Source: Lagopus muta (Eukaryota > Chordata > Aves > Galliformes > Phasianidae). From it: DNA of 64,000 nucleotides. Shown here in pieces: positions 13,990 through 24,740 of this stretch. How positions within the stretch are numbered: the stretch's first letter is position 1; each line of letters begins with the position of its first letter. Made by a program: the position numbers and the translations under genes. Below the pieces are notes generated by a model. The model did not search any database, was not told the DNA's origin, and saw nothing but the letters and a program-made list of their open reading frames with translations. Location of the stretch: assembly GCF_023343835.1 (NCBI RefSeq), contig NC_064436.1, positions 51,373,883-51,437,882 on the forward strand. The letters are read 5' to 3'.

Positions 13990-15474
13990 TAGGGAGCTGG
14001 TGATGATGTGGTTGAGAGACTGTGGCTTAGGATTAAGGACAAGAAAAGAAAGGGAATGTCACTGTGGGAGTCTACTATAAACCACACAAGTAGGATGATG
14101 ACATCAAAAATTATTCTTTCAGAAGCTAAAAGATCTCTAGATCAATTGCCTTTGTCCTTATGAGGGACTTGAACTTGCCAGACTGGGAACACCATACAGT
14201 TGATGCAAACAGGTCCAGGATACTCCTAAAAGTCCTTGATGACAGCTTCCTGGTACAAGTACTTAGCGAGTAGATGAGTAAAGATTCCATCCCTGCTCTG
14301 TCTCTTGTGAACTGGAAAGATCTCCTGGGTTAAGTGAAAAGTGGTGGCTGTCCTGGCTATAGAGACCATGAAGAATTTAAAACCTTTGGTGGTAGAAGTG
14401 CCAAAAAACCTCAACCCTGGATATAGAGAGAGGTTTTAACCTGCTCAGGGAACAAGTTAGTAAGATGTCCTGGGAAACTACTTTTGAACGCATAAGGGTA
14501 CATCAGTGCCAGTCACTATTTAAGTATTACCTCCTGAGAGGACAGGAACAAACCATTCCAAAACGCTGAATGTCAAACAGGGCATAATGCCAGCTTGGTT
14601 TTCTTCTAGAGCTTAGGCAGACAAAGAAAATCTGTGGCCTCTAAAAGCAAGGTTGGGCACCACAGGAGAACTACAGATATGCTGTTCATCTCTGTAGGGA
14701 TAAAATTTGTATGGACAAAACTCAGAGTTGAGGCTGGTCAGTACTGTGGCGGGCAGAAAAAAATATCTTTTTAAATGCTAATGATAAAAACAGGACCAGG
14801 TAGTACACTGATCCATTATTTGATTAGAATTGTTACTTTATAAATATGGACATAGATAAAGCAAAAATGTTTGATATCTTCTTTGCCTGTCTTCAACAAA
14901 AGTGATGGGCTCTGGGATCCGAGCTGGCATGAGTTGGAGTACTGTGACTGAGGTAACAATCATTTCCAAGGCAAAGCTGAACTTGTGCTGGATTTGTTGC
15001 TTCACTTGGATGTATACAGATCCATGCAATCTGATGTGATTCAACCCAAGATACTCAGAGCTGCCCGATAATCATTGTGAGAACTCTCTCAATTACTTTG
15101 CAATGATCTTGGAAATCTGAGGAGGTCCAAGTTAACTGAAAGTTAGCAAATGCTGTTCCAGTTTTCGAGAAGGGCAAGAAAGAAGACCCTGGTAATTACT
15201 GGCCTGTCATTCTCACTACAGTGCCAGGTAAAATTATGGAAAAAGTTGTGGTGGGAGTTACTGAAAAGCACATGAAGGGCAATGTGGTCATTAGCCACAG
15301 TCAGTATGGGTTCACAAGGGGAAGGTGCTGTTTAACTAACTTAATCTTCTTTTATGACAAGGTCGTTCATTTAGTTGACCAAGGTTAAGCCAGCTGATGT
15401 TCTCTTTTTTGATTTCAGTAAAGCTTTCAGTGCTGTTTTTCACAATATCCTTCTGGACAAAATGTCCAGCATCA
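13990..15474 (+). mobile_element. Old CR1 copy covering endonuclease end to RT palm
   Basis: This is a decayed CR1 without its 5' and 3' ends. The first part matches the endonuclease C-terminus: LRIKDKKRKGMSLWESTINHT-like codons, then a decayed DLNLPDWEHH segment and SRILLKVLDDSFLVQ. The middle corresponds to the EN-RT linker. From about 15130 the reverse transcriptase begins, with VPVFEKGKKEDPGNYWPVI, then VPGKIMEKVVVGV, then SHSQYGFTRGRCCLTNLIFFYD, and ends in motif A (LFFDFSKAFSAV...LLDKM) near 15470. Frameshifts and stops occur throughout. The 3' half is absent, which is unusual because CR1 copies are normally truncated at the 5' end. A later deletion or rearrangement at the 3' side is likely. 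Confidence 0.85.
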
Positions 15475-16159
15475 GTATTATAAATTACACTTCTGTTCAT
15501 GTAAAGAACTAGTTGTAGAACGCAAGTGAATATTTTCCGAACTTTAACAAATGATGTTTATAAATTAGTTAATAATATAAATAGTTAATATAATAAATAT
15601 TAAAGATAACTCTCTATGAGGTATGCATCCAGTTTAGCCAACTGTTATCACTTATGTCTGTATTTAGTAAAAATTGGAAAGAAGACAAATGTACTCAAGA
15701 AGAGCTATCTCAATTTCCTCAGATGTTTACCCTATAATAAAATAATGGGTATACTTTTTTTATCTTGATACTAATACAGATATCTTTTTATGACTGAAAT
15801 TATTTTCTATTCTATTTTTGAACTTTGTAATTTATTTTTACTGCTATTAAATTGTAGTTTACACTATTATTATGCTCATACATGCAAAATCTCAGTATTC
15901 TGATTCTATAAAAATTGACTTTCACTGTCAATTTTTATCCTTAAATTAATAGCAATATTCTTGCCAAATGTTGTATTCTAAAATGAATCAGTTTGTTAGA
16001 TTCTTGTTTTACACTCCTGCTAACATTTGTATATTTATCTCGAAAAGTTTAAATTATAAGTTTGTGGCTGCAGTTCCATTGAATCCTAATTCTGAGGAAA
16101 CACATTAATTTTTAAACTCTCTTCATATGAGAAGGGCCATCTCTCTTCACCTGCTGGAC
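15475..16159. other. AT-rich spacer with one perfect hairpin
   Basis: No gene or transposon is recognised. It contains a 12-bp perfect inverted repeat listed separately. Confidence 0.6.
15908..15938. repeat. 12-bp perfect inverted repeat (hairpin)
   Basis: ATAAAAATTGAC is followed by a 7-base spacer and its exact complement GTCAATTTTTAT. A stem of this length with a short loop can extrude or fold in RNA. It is not accompanied by any gene signal, and chance occurrence in AT-rich DNA is possible. Confidence 0.9.
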
Positions 16160-16420
16160 TCAGTATTGACCTCTAGGGCACCACACTTATTAGTGAACTC
16201 CAAATAAACTTCGCAGCAAGTTCTCAATCCACCTCACTATCTGCACATTCAAGACATTTTTTGATAGTTTCTTCATGCGGGACAGTGTGAAAGGCCTTTA
16301 TAAAGAACAGGAAGATTTAAAACTGAAAGGACTCTTGTTATTTTTCTTGCTCCATTGCCATCTACCCATTCATTAGGGTACTTTATGTTATCCTCACGCA
16401 ACTCATGTATGTGGTTCAAG
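16160..16420 (-). mobile_element. Antisense CR1 reverse-transcriptase fragment
   Basis: On the plus strand the text runs CTCAATCCACCTCACTATCTG and later GACAGTGTGAAAGGCCTT. This is the reverse complement of a CR1 RT segment running from motif A (the ...FDTV... region) toward the bases before the GVPQG motif. The copy is well diverged. It lies about 60 bases upstream of the young CR1, in opposite orientation. Its right edge is indistinct. Confidence 0.7.
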
Positions 16421-16491
16421 AAGGCATAAAATTATAGTTTTGACAGAGAAATGATGTCTATGTTATTTTTTATGTTATCGCAGAACTGAAC

Positions 16492-18252
16492 TTGGCAAGG
16501 GACGTGAAAAACAATAAGAAAACCTTCTACAGGTACATTGCCCAGAAGAGACAGGCCAAAACGGGCGTACCTACTTTGGTAAATTTAAAAGGAGAACTGG
16601 CTTCAACAGATGAAGAGAAAGCCGAGGTGCTGAATGAGTTCTTCACCTCGGTCTTCACTGGTGGCCAGGATTCTAGTCTTTTTCACGTCCCTGAACCCTG
16701 CATCCCCAAACCTCTATGTGGGGACCGAGGAGATAAATCCCTCCCCACTGTAAGGGCAGAGCAAGTCCGAGAGTGCCTCCTTAGACTGAATGAATACAAG
16801 TCTATGGGGCCGGATGGCGTGCATCCCAGGGTCCTGAAGGAGCTGGCCGAGGTGGTTGCCGAGCCGCTCTCCATCATATTTGAGAAGTCGTGGCTGTCAG
16901 GTGAGGTCCCGGACGACTGGAGGAAGGGTCACGTCACTCCCATATACAAGAAGGGGAGCAGGGAGGACCCGGGGAACTACAGGCCGGTGAGTCTCACCTC
17001 CGTGCCTGGGAAGATCATGGAACAGATCCTCCTGGACAACATGCTCGGTCACATAAAGAATGAGCATGTGATCCGAGACAGCCAGCACGGCTTCACCAAA
17101 GGAAGGTCATGCCTAACTAATCTTGTGGCCTTCTATGATGGAGTGACGGCATTGGTGGACGAAGGGAAGGCGACTGATGTCATTTACCTGGACCTGAGCA
17201 AGGCCTTTGACATGGTCCCCCACCACATCCTCATCTCCAAATTGGAGGGAAGTGGATTTGATGGGTGGACGACCCGATGGATAAGCAATTGGTTGAAAGG
17301 CCGCAGACAGAGGGTGGTGGTCAATGGCTCTATGTCCAGGTGGAGGCCGGTAACAAGTGGTGTCCCCCAAGGGTCTGTCTTGGGACCGGTGCTCTTTAAC
17401 ATCTTTATTAATGACATCGATGAGGGAATTGAGTGCACCCTCAGCAAGTTTGCTGACGACACCAAGCTGAGTGGTGCGGTTGATACGGTGGAAGGAAGGG
17501 ATGCCATTCAGAGGGACCTCGACGGGCTGGAGGGCTGGGCTCGGGTGAACCTGATGAGGTTCAACACGGCAAAGTGCAAGGTTTTGCATTTGGGCTGGAA
17601 GAACCCCAGGCACCTGTACAGGCTGGGAGGAGTGGTCCTTGAGAGCAGCTCGGCAGAGAAGGACCTGGGGGTCCTGATGGACGAGAGACTGAATATGAGC
17701 CAGCAGTGCGCTCTGGCAGCTCAAAAGGCAAATGGGATCCTGGGCTCCATCGGGAGAGGGGTGGCCAGCAGGGACAGGGAGGTGATTGTCCCTCTCTACA
17801 CGGCTCTTGTGAGGCCCCATCTGGAGTACTGTGTCCAGGTGTGGAGCCCTCAGTACAAGAAAGACATAGAGATTTTGGAAAGGGTCCAGAGGAGGGCGAC
17901 TAAGATGATCAAGGGGCTGGAGCACCTCCCCTATGAGGACAGGCTGAGGGAGTTGGGCTTGTTCAGCCTGGAGAAGAGAAGGCTGCGGGGTGACCTCATT
18001 GCAGCCTATCAATACCTGAAGGGAACCTACACCAAGGAGGGGAGTAAACTCTTCAAAAGGGCTGACAACAGCAGGACTAGGGGAAATGGTTTTAAGTTGA
18101 AGGAGGGAAGATTTAGGTTAGATGTTAGGGGGAAGTTCTTTACTAGGAGAGTGGTTAGGCCCTGGAACGGGCTGCCCAGGGAGGTTGTGGATGCCCCGTC
18201 CTTGGACGTGTTTAAGGCCAGGTTGGACGGGGTCCTGGGCAACCTGATCTGA
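16492..18252 (+). CDS. CR1 ORF2 reverse transcriptase, 5'-truncated but open
   Basis: The product is the reverse-transcriptase half of CR1 ORF2, which in an intact element copies CR1 RNA into the genome in the nucleus. The 586 codons compare with roughly 950-1000 for full ORF2; the N-terminal endonuclease is lost. Visible RT motifs, in order, are [19 protein letters not shown] (fingers), [12 protein letters not shown] (motif A, first catalytic Asp near residue 234), [11 protein letters not shown] (motif B, residues 289-299), FADD (motif C, Asp 322-323) and [17 protein letters not shown] (thumb). The C-terminal domain has [11 protein letters not shown] and ends in GNLI. All catalytic residues are present with no frameshift or stop. 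The first codon is TTG and there is no in-frame ATG until the MGPDG site near residue 105, so a normal start is missing and a functional protein is unlikely without a fused upstream start. Identity is very confident; expression is doubtful. Confidence 0.9.
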   Translation: MARDVKNNKKTFYRYIAQKRQAKTGVPTLVNLKGELASTDEEKAEVLNEFFTSVFTGGQDSSLFHVPEPCIPKPLCGDRGDKSLPTVRAEQVRECLLRLNEYKSMGPDGVHPRVLKELAEVVAEPLSIIFEKSWLSGEVPDDWRKGHVTPIYKKGSREDPGNYRPVSLTSVPGKIMEQILLDNMLGHIKNEHVIRDSQHGFTKGRSCLTNLVAFYDGVTALVDEGKATDVIYLDLSKAFDMVPHHILISKLEGSGFDGWTTRWISNWLKGRRQRVVVNGSMSRWRPVTSGVPQGSVLGPVLFNIFINDIDEGIECTLSKFADDTKLSGAVDTVEGRDAIQRDLDGLEGWARVNLMRFNTAKCKVLHLGWKNPRHLYRLGGVVLESSSAEKDLGVLMDERLNMSQQCALAAQKANGILGSIGRGVASRDREVIVPLYTALVRPHLEYCVQVWSPQYKKDIEILERVQRRATKMIKGLEHLPYEDRLRELGLFSLEKRRLRGDLIAAYQYLKGTYTKEGSKLFKRADNSRTRGNGFKLKEGRFRLDVRGKFFTRRVVRPWNGLPREVVDAPSLDVFKARLDGVLGNLI

Positions 18253-18325
18253 ATATGTATGTTGGTGGCCCTGCTAGGCAGGGGGGTTGGAACTACATGA
18301 TCCTTGGGGTCCCTTCCAACCCGGG

Positions 18326-18355
18326 TGATTCTGTGATTCTGTGATTCTGTGATTT
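18326..18355 (+). repeat. CR1 3' octamer repeat
   Basis: Three perfect TGATTCTG units and a partial fourth. In CR1 these terminal octamers are thought to take part in recognition by the element's reverse transcriptase. Their regularity marks a recent insertion. Confidence 0.95.
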
Positions 18356-19505
18356 TAAGTTTCAGGCTGATACTCATGCAACTGTTGGATGTAAAGGGGA
18401 GTAATCTCAATACACCATATCTGTTTCCTCTGCTGTGTAAGTAAGCCTTGGTAAAACTCTTGAAGTTTGTGTTTTGTATAGATGGCAACAATCTCAAAAC
18501 TGAATATTGATAGTGCTTCACTGAGTTCAGTAATGTCCTACTGCACTCTGAAGCACCTAATTATTAGTTTCTGTATAAGAACTTTTTATAAACCTCAAAT
18601 TGTCTGACTTCATCTTACTGAAAGTACAATTCTATTCTGAACTATTTCTAACAACAGACTTAATTTAATTTATTTTTGACGGACATCTGTGCATATATGA
18701 ACATGTACACTGGTACTTACTGAATTTTAAATGCCACAGTGTATTGTTTACACAAGCTAAAATATTTTGAGGAAAATATTTTCTACTTTTTAACTGTTTT
18801 TAAACTGCTTTAACTCTTTTAAATGTTGTGCATCTGTTATCATTTCAGAACATTTCGGTAGCAAGAGATTAAACTGTGAATACCTAAGGTTAGACATAAA
18901 TTAGGTTGCAAATGCAATGTTCATCCAAGAAACATCCAAGTAGAGTTCAAGTTTCCATTTCTAATACTAGCAGGGAAACGGCAGCATATGCTAAAATTGT
19001 ATTCTTTCAATTTCTCTTACAGGCATTACTTACAGGTCTAAAAAGAAATTTTCAACATGTGCCCAACATAATTCTAAGCAATCACTCTGTCAGGTAGCAA
19101 ATTCCATGAAAGAGAAACGGGTGGGACTTCAAGACTGCAATACCCTTAATAATTACTGACTATATTCATATAAATTTGCAGTGCTGTTATCATTTTTAAA
19201 AAGAGGAAGTATTTATTAAATGGTTATTAGCAGCTCAAGTCCAAATGGCCCAAAAGATGTGCTGCTGCTATGGTGGAATATTTCCTGATCCAGCAAAAAC
19301 TCTGTCTGAGCAGAATTGTCATATGTGCACGTATACACACAATACATACATACCATATGCCTGCAAACAGCCACACAAATCAACTCATGTAGAAAAGAAG
19401 GCATTCCATACAAACATAAAAAGCTCCAGTGGCTCCTGATTGAACAGCATGGAAATATATTCATGGAATTGTGTACGCAATTTTTGCAGTATGGATTACT
19501 ACTGT
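18356..19505. other. Unique AT-rich DNA
   Basis: Nothing recognised between the young CR1 and the next CR1 3' end. Short open frames here are featureless. Confidence 0.6.
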
Positions 19506-19752
19506 AGTGGGAGGTTTAGGTTGGATATTAGGGAAGAAAATATATTCACTAAAAGGGTTGTGAAGAACTGGAACAGATTGCCCAAGGAAGTAGTTGTATC
19601 ACCATCACTGATGGTATTAAAAGACACGCAGATGTGGTGAATAGGGATGTGATATAGTGGTACAGTTGGAGGTGCTAAGTTAAGAGTTGGACTTGATGAT
19701 TTTAGAGGTCTTTTCTAACCTAAACAATTCAATGACTCTGTGATTCTATGCT
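19506..19752 (+). mobile_element. CR1 3' fragment with C-terminal codons
   Basis: It encodes GRFRLDIREENIFTKRVVKNW followed by NRLPKEVVVSPSLMVLK, the C-terminus of CR1 ORF2 (usually xRFRLDIRxxxFFTxxVVxxWNxLP). A 3' UTR with GAGTTGGACTTGATGATTTT and TTTTCTAACCTAAACAATTC follows, and it finishes in the octamer-like GACTCTGTGATTCTATG. This subfamily is distinct from the young copy (GGACTTGATGATxTTxxAGGTCTTTTC type). Confidence 0.9.
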
Positions 19753-22696
19753 CAAGATAAAGAAATGATTTATTCATTGCCATTACAATTTTCATCTCCC
19801 AGAGGTAGAAATTCTGAAAAATCAGAGCAGCTATTAGGTGGATAAATAAAAAAATCAATTTGCAGAAGAAATTTAACTTCTTACTGATTTTAACTGGAAG
19901 CTAATGTTATTTCTTTCTTGGGGGTATGCTTAAGTATATATCCATCTCAATCATGTTACTTTTACTTTGACTTTATTTGGCATTACCATTTCTTCTTTTT
20001 AATTACTATAGTCAAACAATCAAATAATTATTTATCATATGTCTGTGCAACCTGCAAGTGAGGGGAGGTTTTCAATCTCTGCAGATTCATAGATAAGCTC
20101 ATGGCTAGGTAGTAGTCTTTCATTTTATACTGATACTGAAAGAAAAAGAAATATCTTCTTTGATTTAAACCTGAAGAAATCATTAACAATGGTGAATGCT
20201 TTTCCATGATATGATTTTGTTCTTTTACATTCAACACAACAAAGTCCTTATCTGGCAGAAGAAAGTATATCAGAATAATCATTTGTACCACTTAAAAATA
20301 TCAAAGTAGTCTGAGATCTGCACACAGTTGAAGAAAACTACTTTCATAGGGGTAAAATGAAATAAAATGTCAGGTATTTGTTTTTAACAAAATATATATT
20401 ATCACTTAGAACTGTGAAAAAATAATAGGACAATGCGTAAAGAGAAAAACAGTGGGATAATTTTGAAAGGCTTCAGAAATGTTGAATTATTCTATTCCTT
20501 TTCACAGCCTTCTGTATTTTTTACTTATTATACTAGGCATACCACTATGGTTTCCAAAAAGGTGTTTCCTTGTTTACTAGCTGCCAAGTTACTTCCCCCC
20601 CCCCCCCCCCCCCCCAATAGTTCATATTGTCCTTTCTGTCTTCTTGCAGCAAGCTACTATGTATTTTGTCCTTCAGGCGTATGAAGAATTCCTGTAGTAG
20701 AGAACTGCAAAAACTTACCTATGACCTTACTTTGTAGAAAAGACTGAAAGTGATCAAATGACAGTTGTTGAGGAAGGAGCAACTTAAAGGGTGTACTGAG
20801 ACAGTTTTCCTACAACTGTCACTGCTCCAGTATGTCTTTCATATCACACTGCACAGAATAGAAAAGAGTTTTCTTTTACCATTGATCAGAATGCCATATG
20901 CAGCATTTCAAATGCAATGGACTTCAATAGTTCAGAAAACTTCAAGCTGGCATTAAGTGGTTGAATCCTGTCCAAGACTAGGTCTCTACACTATTGACCT
21001 CAGTCAATGAACTATGTAAAACTGAAGTATTTCAGCTCTCTAGAGGGAATGTTTATGAACACTTTTCTATCCCGAAGGAATGAATGTAAAATGTAATTGA
21101 CTCCAAAAACAAATTGCAAAACAACTCAGCAGTCTTAGAAACATAAATGTGATGTATAGTTCAAAGTTGTTTTTTGTTTTTGTTTTTTTCCCCCTTGTGC
21201 TATTACAACCAAAAACAACAACAAAAACCAACCAACCTACCAAAAACCCCAATAGATTCTCTTGGTTAAATTTCTGCTATTCTGTAACAAATGTAGCACA
21301 GCAGTAACATGACTTTAAATCCAATAAAATGCCTCATTAGTAGCTGTTATTCACAGCATTAATTAAGAAAACAAAACAAACAAATATACATAGGGTATAC
21401 TAGTTTATTCCTTAAAATTCATTTCCTTTGAAAGGCTCTGCACCAGTAACTATTATCTTACATTCTGAGTGATTGAGATCTATAATAATGAAAGATAGTG
21501 TTACAATTTTGTCAGTACAGCTGTTATTTTGTTTCTTCCACTTGCATAGCTGTTAAGTCTGCAAAAAGAAGAAGAAACTGATGAGGGGAGCAGCTAAATG
21601 TTTATGTCACTAAACTGTTTCTAAACAAAGTTATTTCAGAAAATGAAGCAGTTCTTGACCAGTGTCTTGCAATGTTTTCTTACAAAATGTAGAATATACA
21701 GTAAATACAGATATAACTATGCAGAAACAAATATAAAGAAAAAAAATCAAGGTTTGAATTATACTAAGATGTAGATATTAAACCATTATAGATTTAAGAC
21801 ATTGAATTGAGGGAAAATGTGGACACCATTTTTCAGTATAGGTTAATTGATTATAAGTATGAAAGAATACAAAGCTATCCAAACCAAAACAATGACAAAA
21901 ACAGTGGCAAAAGTGACAAAAACAAAAGCTCAAATGAAAACTACCTACCTTGAATTTGGTAAACTAAACAGGCTTAAAGCAGATGAAAGTCAGCATTGTG
22001 CAATTTCTGATAACAAACTACAGTGAGAGGATAAACTGACAGTAGAATTAAAAAGAGCTTAAGTTTATATTCAGAACTCCTATGACAAGCTGCTACTCTG
22101 TATAGCTATACTCTGTACAGCTTTAATCCATCTTCTCCAATTTTTTACAACTGTAGTTTGTTCTGGTATCTCACACCTTTTTATCAGTTGTGGTTGTAAT
22201 AGACAAAATTTAAACTGTGATAACTCACTACTGAAGCTGTATGTTATAGGAAGCCCTAAAGCAGGATTCACCCAAAACAAAGGAGAGCGAGACTTGCAAA
22301 AGACCAGGCTAATGGAGTGGTGACTCACCCTGAACTGTCTTTGACATCAGGTACCATGGAATAATATGTTGTCTTTCCTGTACTGAGTGACAATCGCAAC
22401 ATGCTCAGCCCAAGTCATAGGCTAAATTAACTCAACAGACTTTACAGATATTTCACAGGCATTCATTTAATGAGAGTGGCCTATAGTGTGAGGTGATGAT
22501 AGCATATGAACGAACAGAGAAGGAAGTGGTGATTCCTGTACTGGATAAAGTAGAATCTAAGAATACTGAAAAAGATAGGGAATAAAGAAAGGATTTTGCA
22601 TTGGATCTAGCTGGGGCAGGACTTTTTTTCATTTTAGGATATATGAAGCTTGAAGAAACAATGAGGAATCTGTACTGCTCACACCTATGATATGTC
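19753..22696. other. Unique AT-rich DNA with a poly-C tract
   Basis: No gene or transposon is recognised. It contains a poly-C run (listed separately), A-rich stretches and CAAAA-type low-complexity sequence around 21190-21245. Confidence 0.6.
20595..20615. repeat. Poly-C tract, 21 bases
   Basis: An uninterrupted run of 21 cytosines. The minus strand is a 21-base poly-G capable of G-quadruplex formation, and the C strand of i-motif formation. Its length in a reference may be approximate because such runs sequence poorly. Confidence 0.95.
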
Positions 22697-22865
22697 CACG
22701 TACAGAGGCCCTGCTTTCCAGGATGAGGGTAAACAGCTGTCTATTGAAGGGAGAAGTGAATAAATTCCTTCTTTGCCACTTTTGTTTCAACTTTTAAATT
22801 GCTTGTTTTGATTGATGAATGTTCTTGTTTTCTTTCTATGTTCTCTTCAACCCACAGGAGATGGG
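22697..22865 (+). mobile_element. Partial avian ERV LTR (3' portion)
   Basis: The stretch GAGGCCCTGCTTTCCAGGAT, then GGGAGAAGTGAATAAATTCC, then a TTCTTTGC-rich segment and CTCTTCAACCCACAGGAG resembles the 3' part of a common avian LTR as I remember it (...GGCCCTGCTTTCCTGGAGAT..., AAGTGGTGAATGAATTCCTT, ...CTCAACCCAC...). No flanking provirus genes are seen. The copy is diverged and its exact ends cannot be set. Confidence 0.6.
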
Positions 22866-24642
22866 AATGAGTCAGTTCTTATGCATGTGTTTTGCTGCCT
22901 GCATGGGGACAACTCACCAGAGCAGTTTAATAATGAAAGTAGCAATTATTTTAAATATAGGGACCAGAGCATCTTAAATTGTTTTGTTTAGTAGAGAGAG
23001 ACCTGGACATGAGAATGCTTGGGGAGAAATGGGTGTTTTTATCTGTCTATTCACTGCAAAATTCCCACTTAAAATACTGCTGAATGTCAGGTATTGTGAG
23101 AACTGAATGAGCACAGTTCAGTCCTCTAGGCAACTCTACAGCAATGATGATGTCAGATCAATAAAACAGAGCTTGTCACTGCAGACTCTGGGGCAAGACA
23201 AGATAAGTTACAGCAGGCAAAGTTTTTAACAGACCAGAACCTGTAGATTTCTTCTATTCTCCAGAAAATTGGATGATTTTTCATATTATTGCATTATTTT
23301 TAAGGCTTATTAGACTTCCTATTAGAAAGTAGCAGTATAAAATTTTTTGAATGTTTCTAATAATAACCTGTATAAGTCTGGACTGCAGTATATATTGAAA
23401 GAATAGTTTTACAAATGCTCATAGTGACTCAGGTGAAAAAAGGGAGATGTCTTCCTTTTTTTGCTATTTAAGCAAAGTGCTACTGTGCAGTACACAGTAT
23501 ACAGTAATACTATATGATCTGACCATATTTTTCTTGATGTACGAAACTGAAGAAGAACTTGGACTTAGTGGAAAGCTAGCCTTCAAGGAAACTTTAATTA
23601 CTGGTACATTTTCACATCCATTAATTATTTCAATATGACTGCATTTGGTTCTAGAGCAAGCTCTGAAAGTTTTGCTCTCTTCCATCACTTTTCTTCCATA
23701 CAATAATAACGGCTAAGGGATTACAGCCAAGTATAAAATATTATGAGAGTACCTTATATTTTTTGTGAACAACATATAAAGCAACTCGACTAATTTTTTT
23801 TTTCTTCCACAGAAACAGTGCAGACATATTGTAAAGACTGGAAATTCAAATTCAAAATGGAGACAAATTATACAAGAGTAACTACACAGATGCTCTTTTT
23901 TTATCATATTTCTCATGGGCACAGGAGAAAACTGAACAGTTTCTTGACTAAAACAACAGTAGAAAAGACATTTGCTTTGTTTAGCAGCTCTAAAATACAT
24001 AAAGCATTTACTAAGCTCAGATATGTATATCAACAACAACAACAAAAAAGAAATTAATCACATTTATTTAATTGATACTTACAGACCTGTACAACAGTAC
24101 AAATCTATATGAAAATAATAGTTAAATTGAATAACTTTGCTTCGATATTAATGTGCGTTATTAAGTCCTTTAGAACATATTTCAAAATCTTGTGAAATTT
24201 CTGAAGATTGTTCAGTGCAGTAATGTTTGTTAATGCTCAGCCACTAATGATCTCTTTTCCACAGTACCAGAAAATCCTGGCTTTATTTGTCTAAGGTGAG
24301 AATGTTTACAAAGTACCTAAGATTTTAGTTGGGAGATTTAAAAGTGGAAGAAATTTTCTTCATGAGGTATGTTCAGGTAAGAAAACAGAATGAGAGATTA
24401 ATATTTCATTTTTTGTCCAGAGCAGGTAATGATATTAAAAGTATCCATGTAAAAACAAGCAATTCCTTATTGCTATTTCGGTTTAAAAACGAAAATAGCA
24501 AATGTCTGTATTCAAAGTGAAATAACTCCATCCATTGGAACAAACCAGCTGAGTTAGCCCTGATGAATAGGACTGAAGAGACACTTAGCTCCATATAAGC
24601 CAACACTGTATCCTCACTGTAAGTAAGTATTGTAATAAATAT
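22866..24642. other. Unique-looking DNA between two LTR pieces
   Basis: No retroviral gag, pol or env similarity is recognisable. The longest open frame is about 110 codons on the minus strand (23713-24045) and shows no motif. A CAA trinucleotide repeat occurs near 24031-24045. Confidence 0.55.
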
Positions 24643-24740
24643 TGTCCTAGTTTCGTCTGGGACAGAGCTGATTTTCTTCATAGTGTCTGGTATGATGCAG
24701 TGTTGTCTTTAGGAGAAAAATGATATTGATAATCGTAATA
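24643..24740 (+). mobile_element. Partial avian ERV LTR (5' portion)
   Basis: It begins TGTCCTAGTTTCGTCTGGG, then CAGAGCTGATTTTCTTCATAG, then TGTCTGGTATGATGCAGTGT. This closely follows the 5' start of the same avian LTR type as I recall it (TGTCCTGGTTTCAGCTGGG..., AGTTAATTTTCTTCCTAGTA). The TG start agrees with an LTR boundary. Similarity fades after about 100 bases, so the copy is truncated. Confidence 0.65.

Larger units (their letters stand above)
16478..18355 (+). mobile_element. Young 5'-truncated CR1 LINE
   Basis: GC-rich DNA in an AT-rich setting. The 5' edge lies in the EN-RT linker ([14 protein letters not shown]) and the endonuclease domain is absent, as expected for 5' truncation during target-primed reverse transcription. 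The reverse-transcriptase frame is open to its natural stop. A 3' UTR of about 100 bases follows, containing CCCTTCCAACCCGGG, and then three exact TGATTCTG octamers plus a partial one at 18326-18355. That octamer terminus and the lack of a poly-A tail are diagnostic of CR1. The unbroken frame and regular octamers make this the youngest insertion in the window. I see no clear target-site duplication, which is typical of CR1. Confidence 0.95.

Noticed and set aside
17113-18012. A 299-codon open frame on the minus strand inside the young CR1
   Set aside because: It lies exactly antisense to the RT frame, where GC-rich composition and conserved codon bias keep the opposite strand open. It has no recognisable domain.
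18027-18521. 164-codon minus-strand frame at the CR1 3' end
   Set aside because: It is an antisense shadow of the RT C-terminus and 3' UTR; the ITESQNHRITR part is just translated octamer repeats.
23713-24045. 110-codon minus-strand open frame
   Set aside because: No domain, low-complexity and cysteine-rich by composition, no similarity I recognise. Frames of this size are expected by chance in AT-rich DNA.
24541-24642. Possible extension of the LTR upstream of the TG start
   Set aside because: The sequence before 24643 lacks a purine tract and does not match the retroviral interior I would expect.
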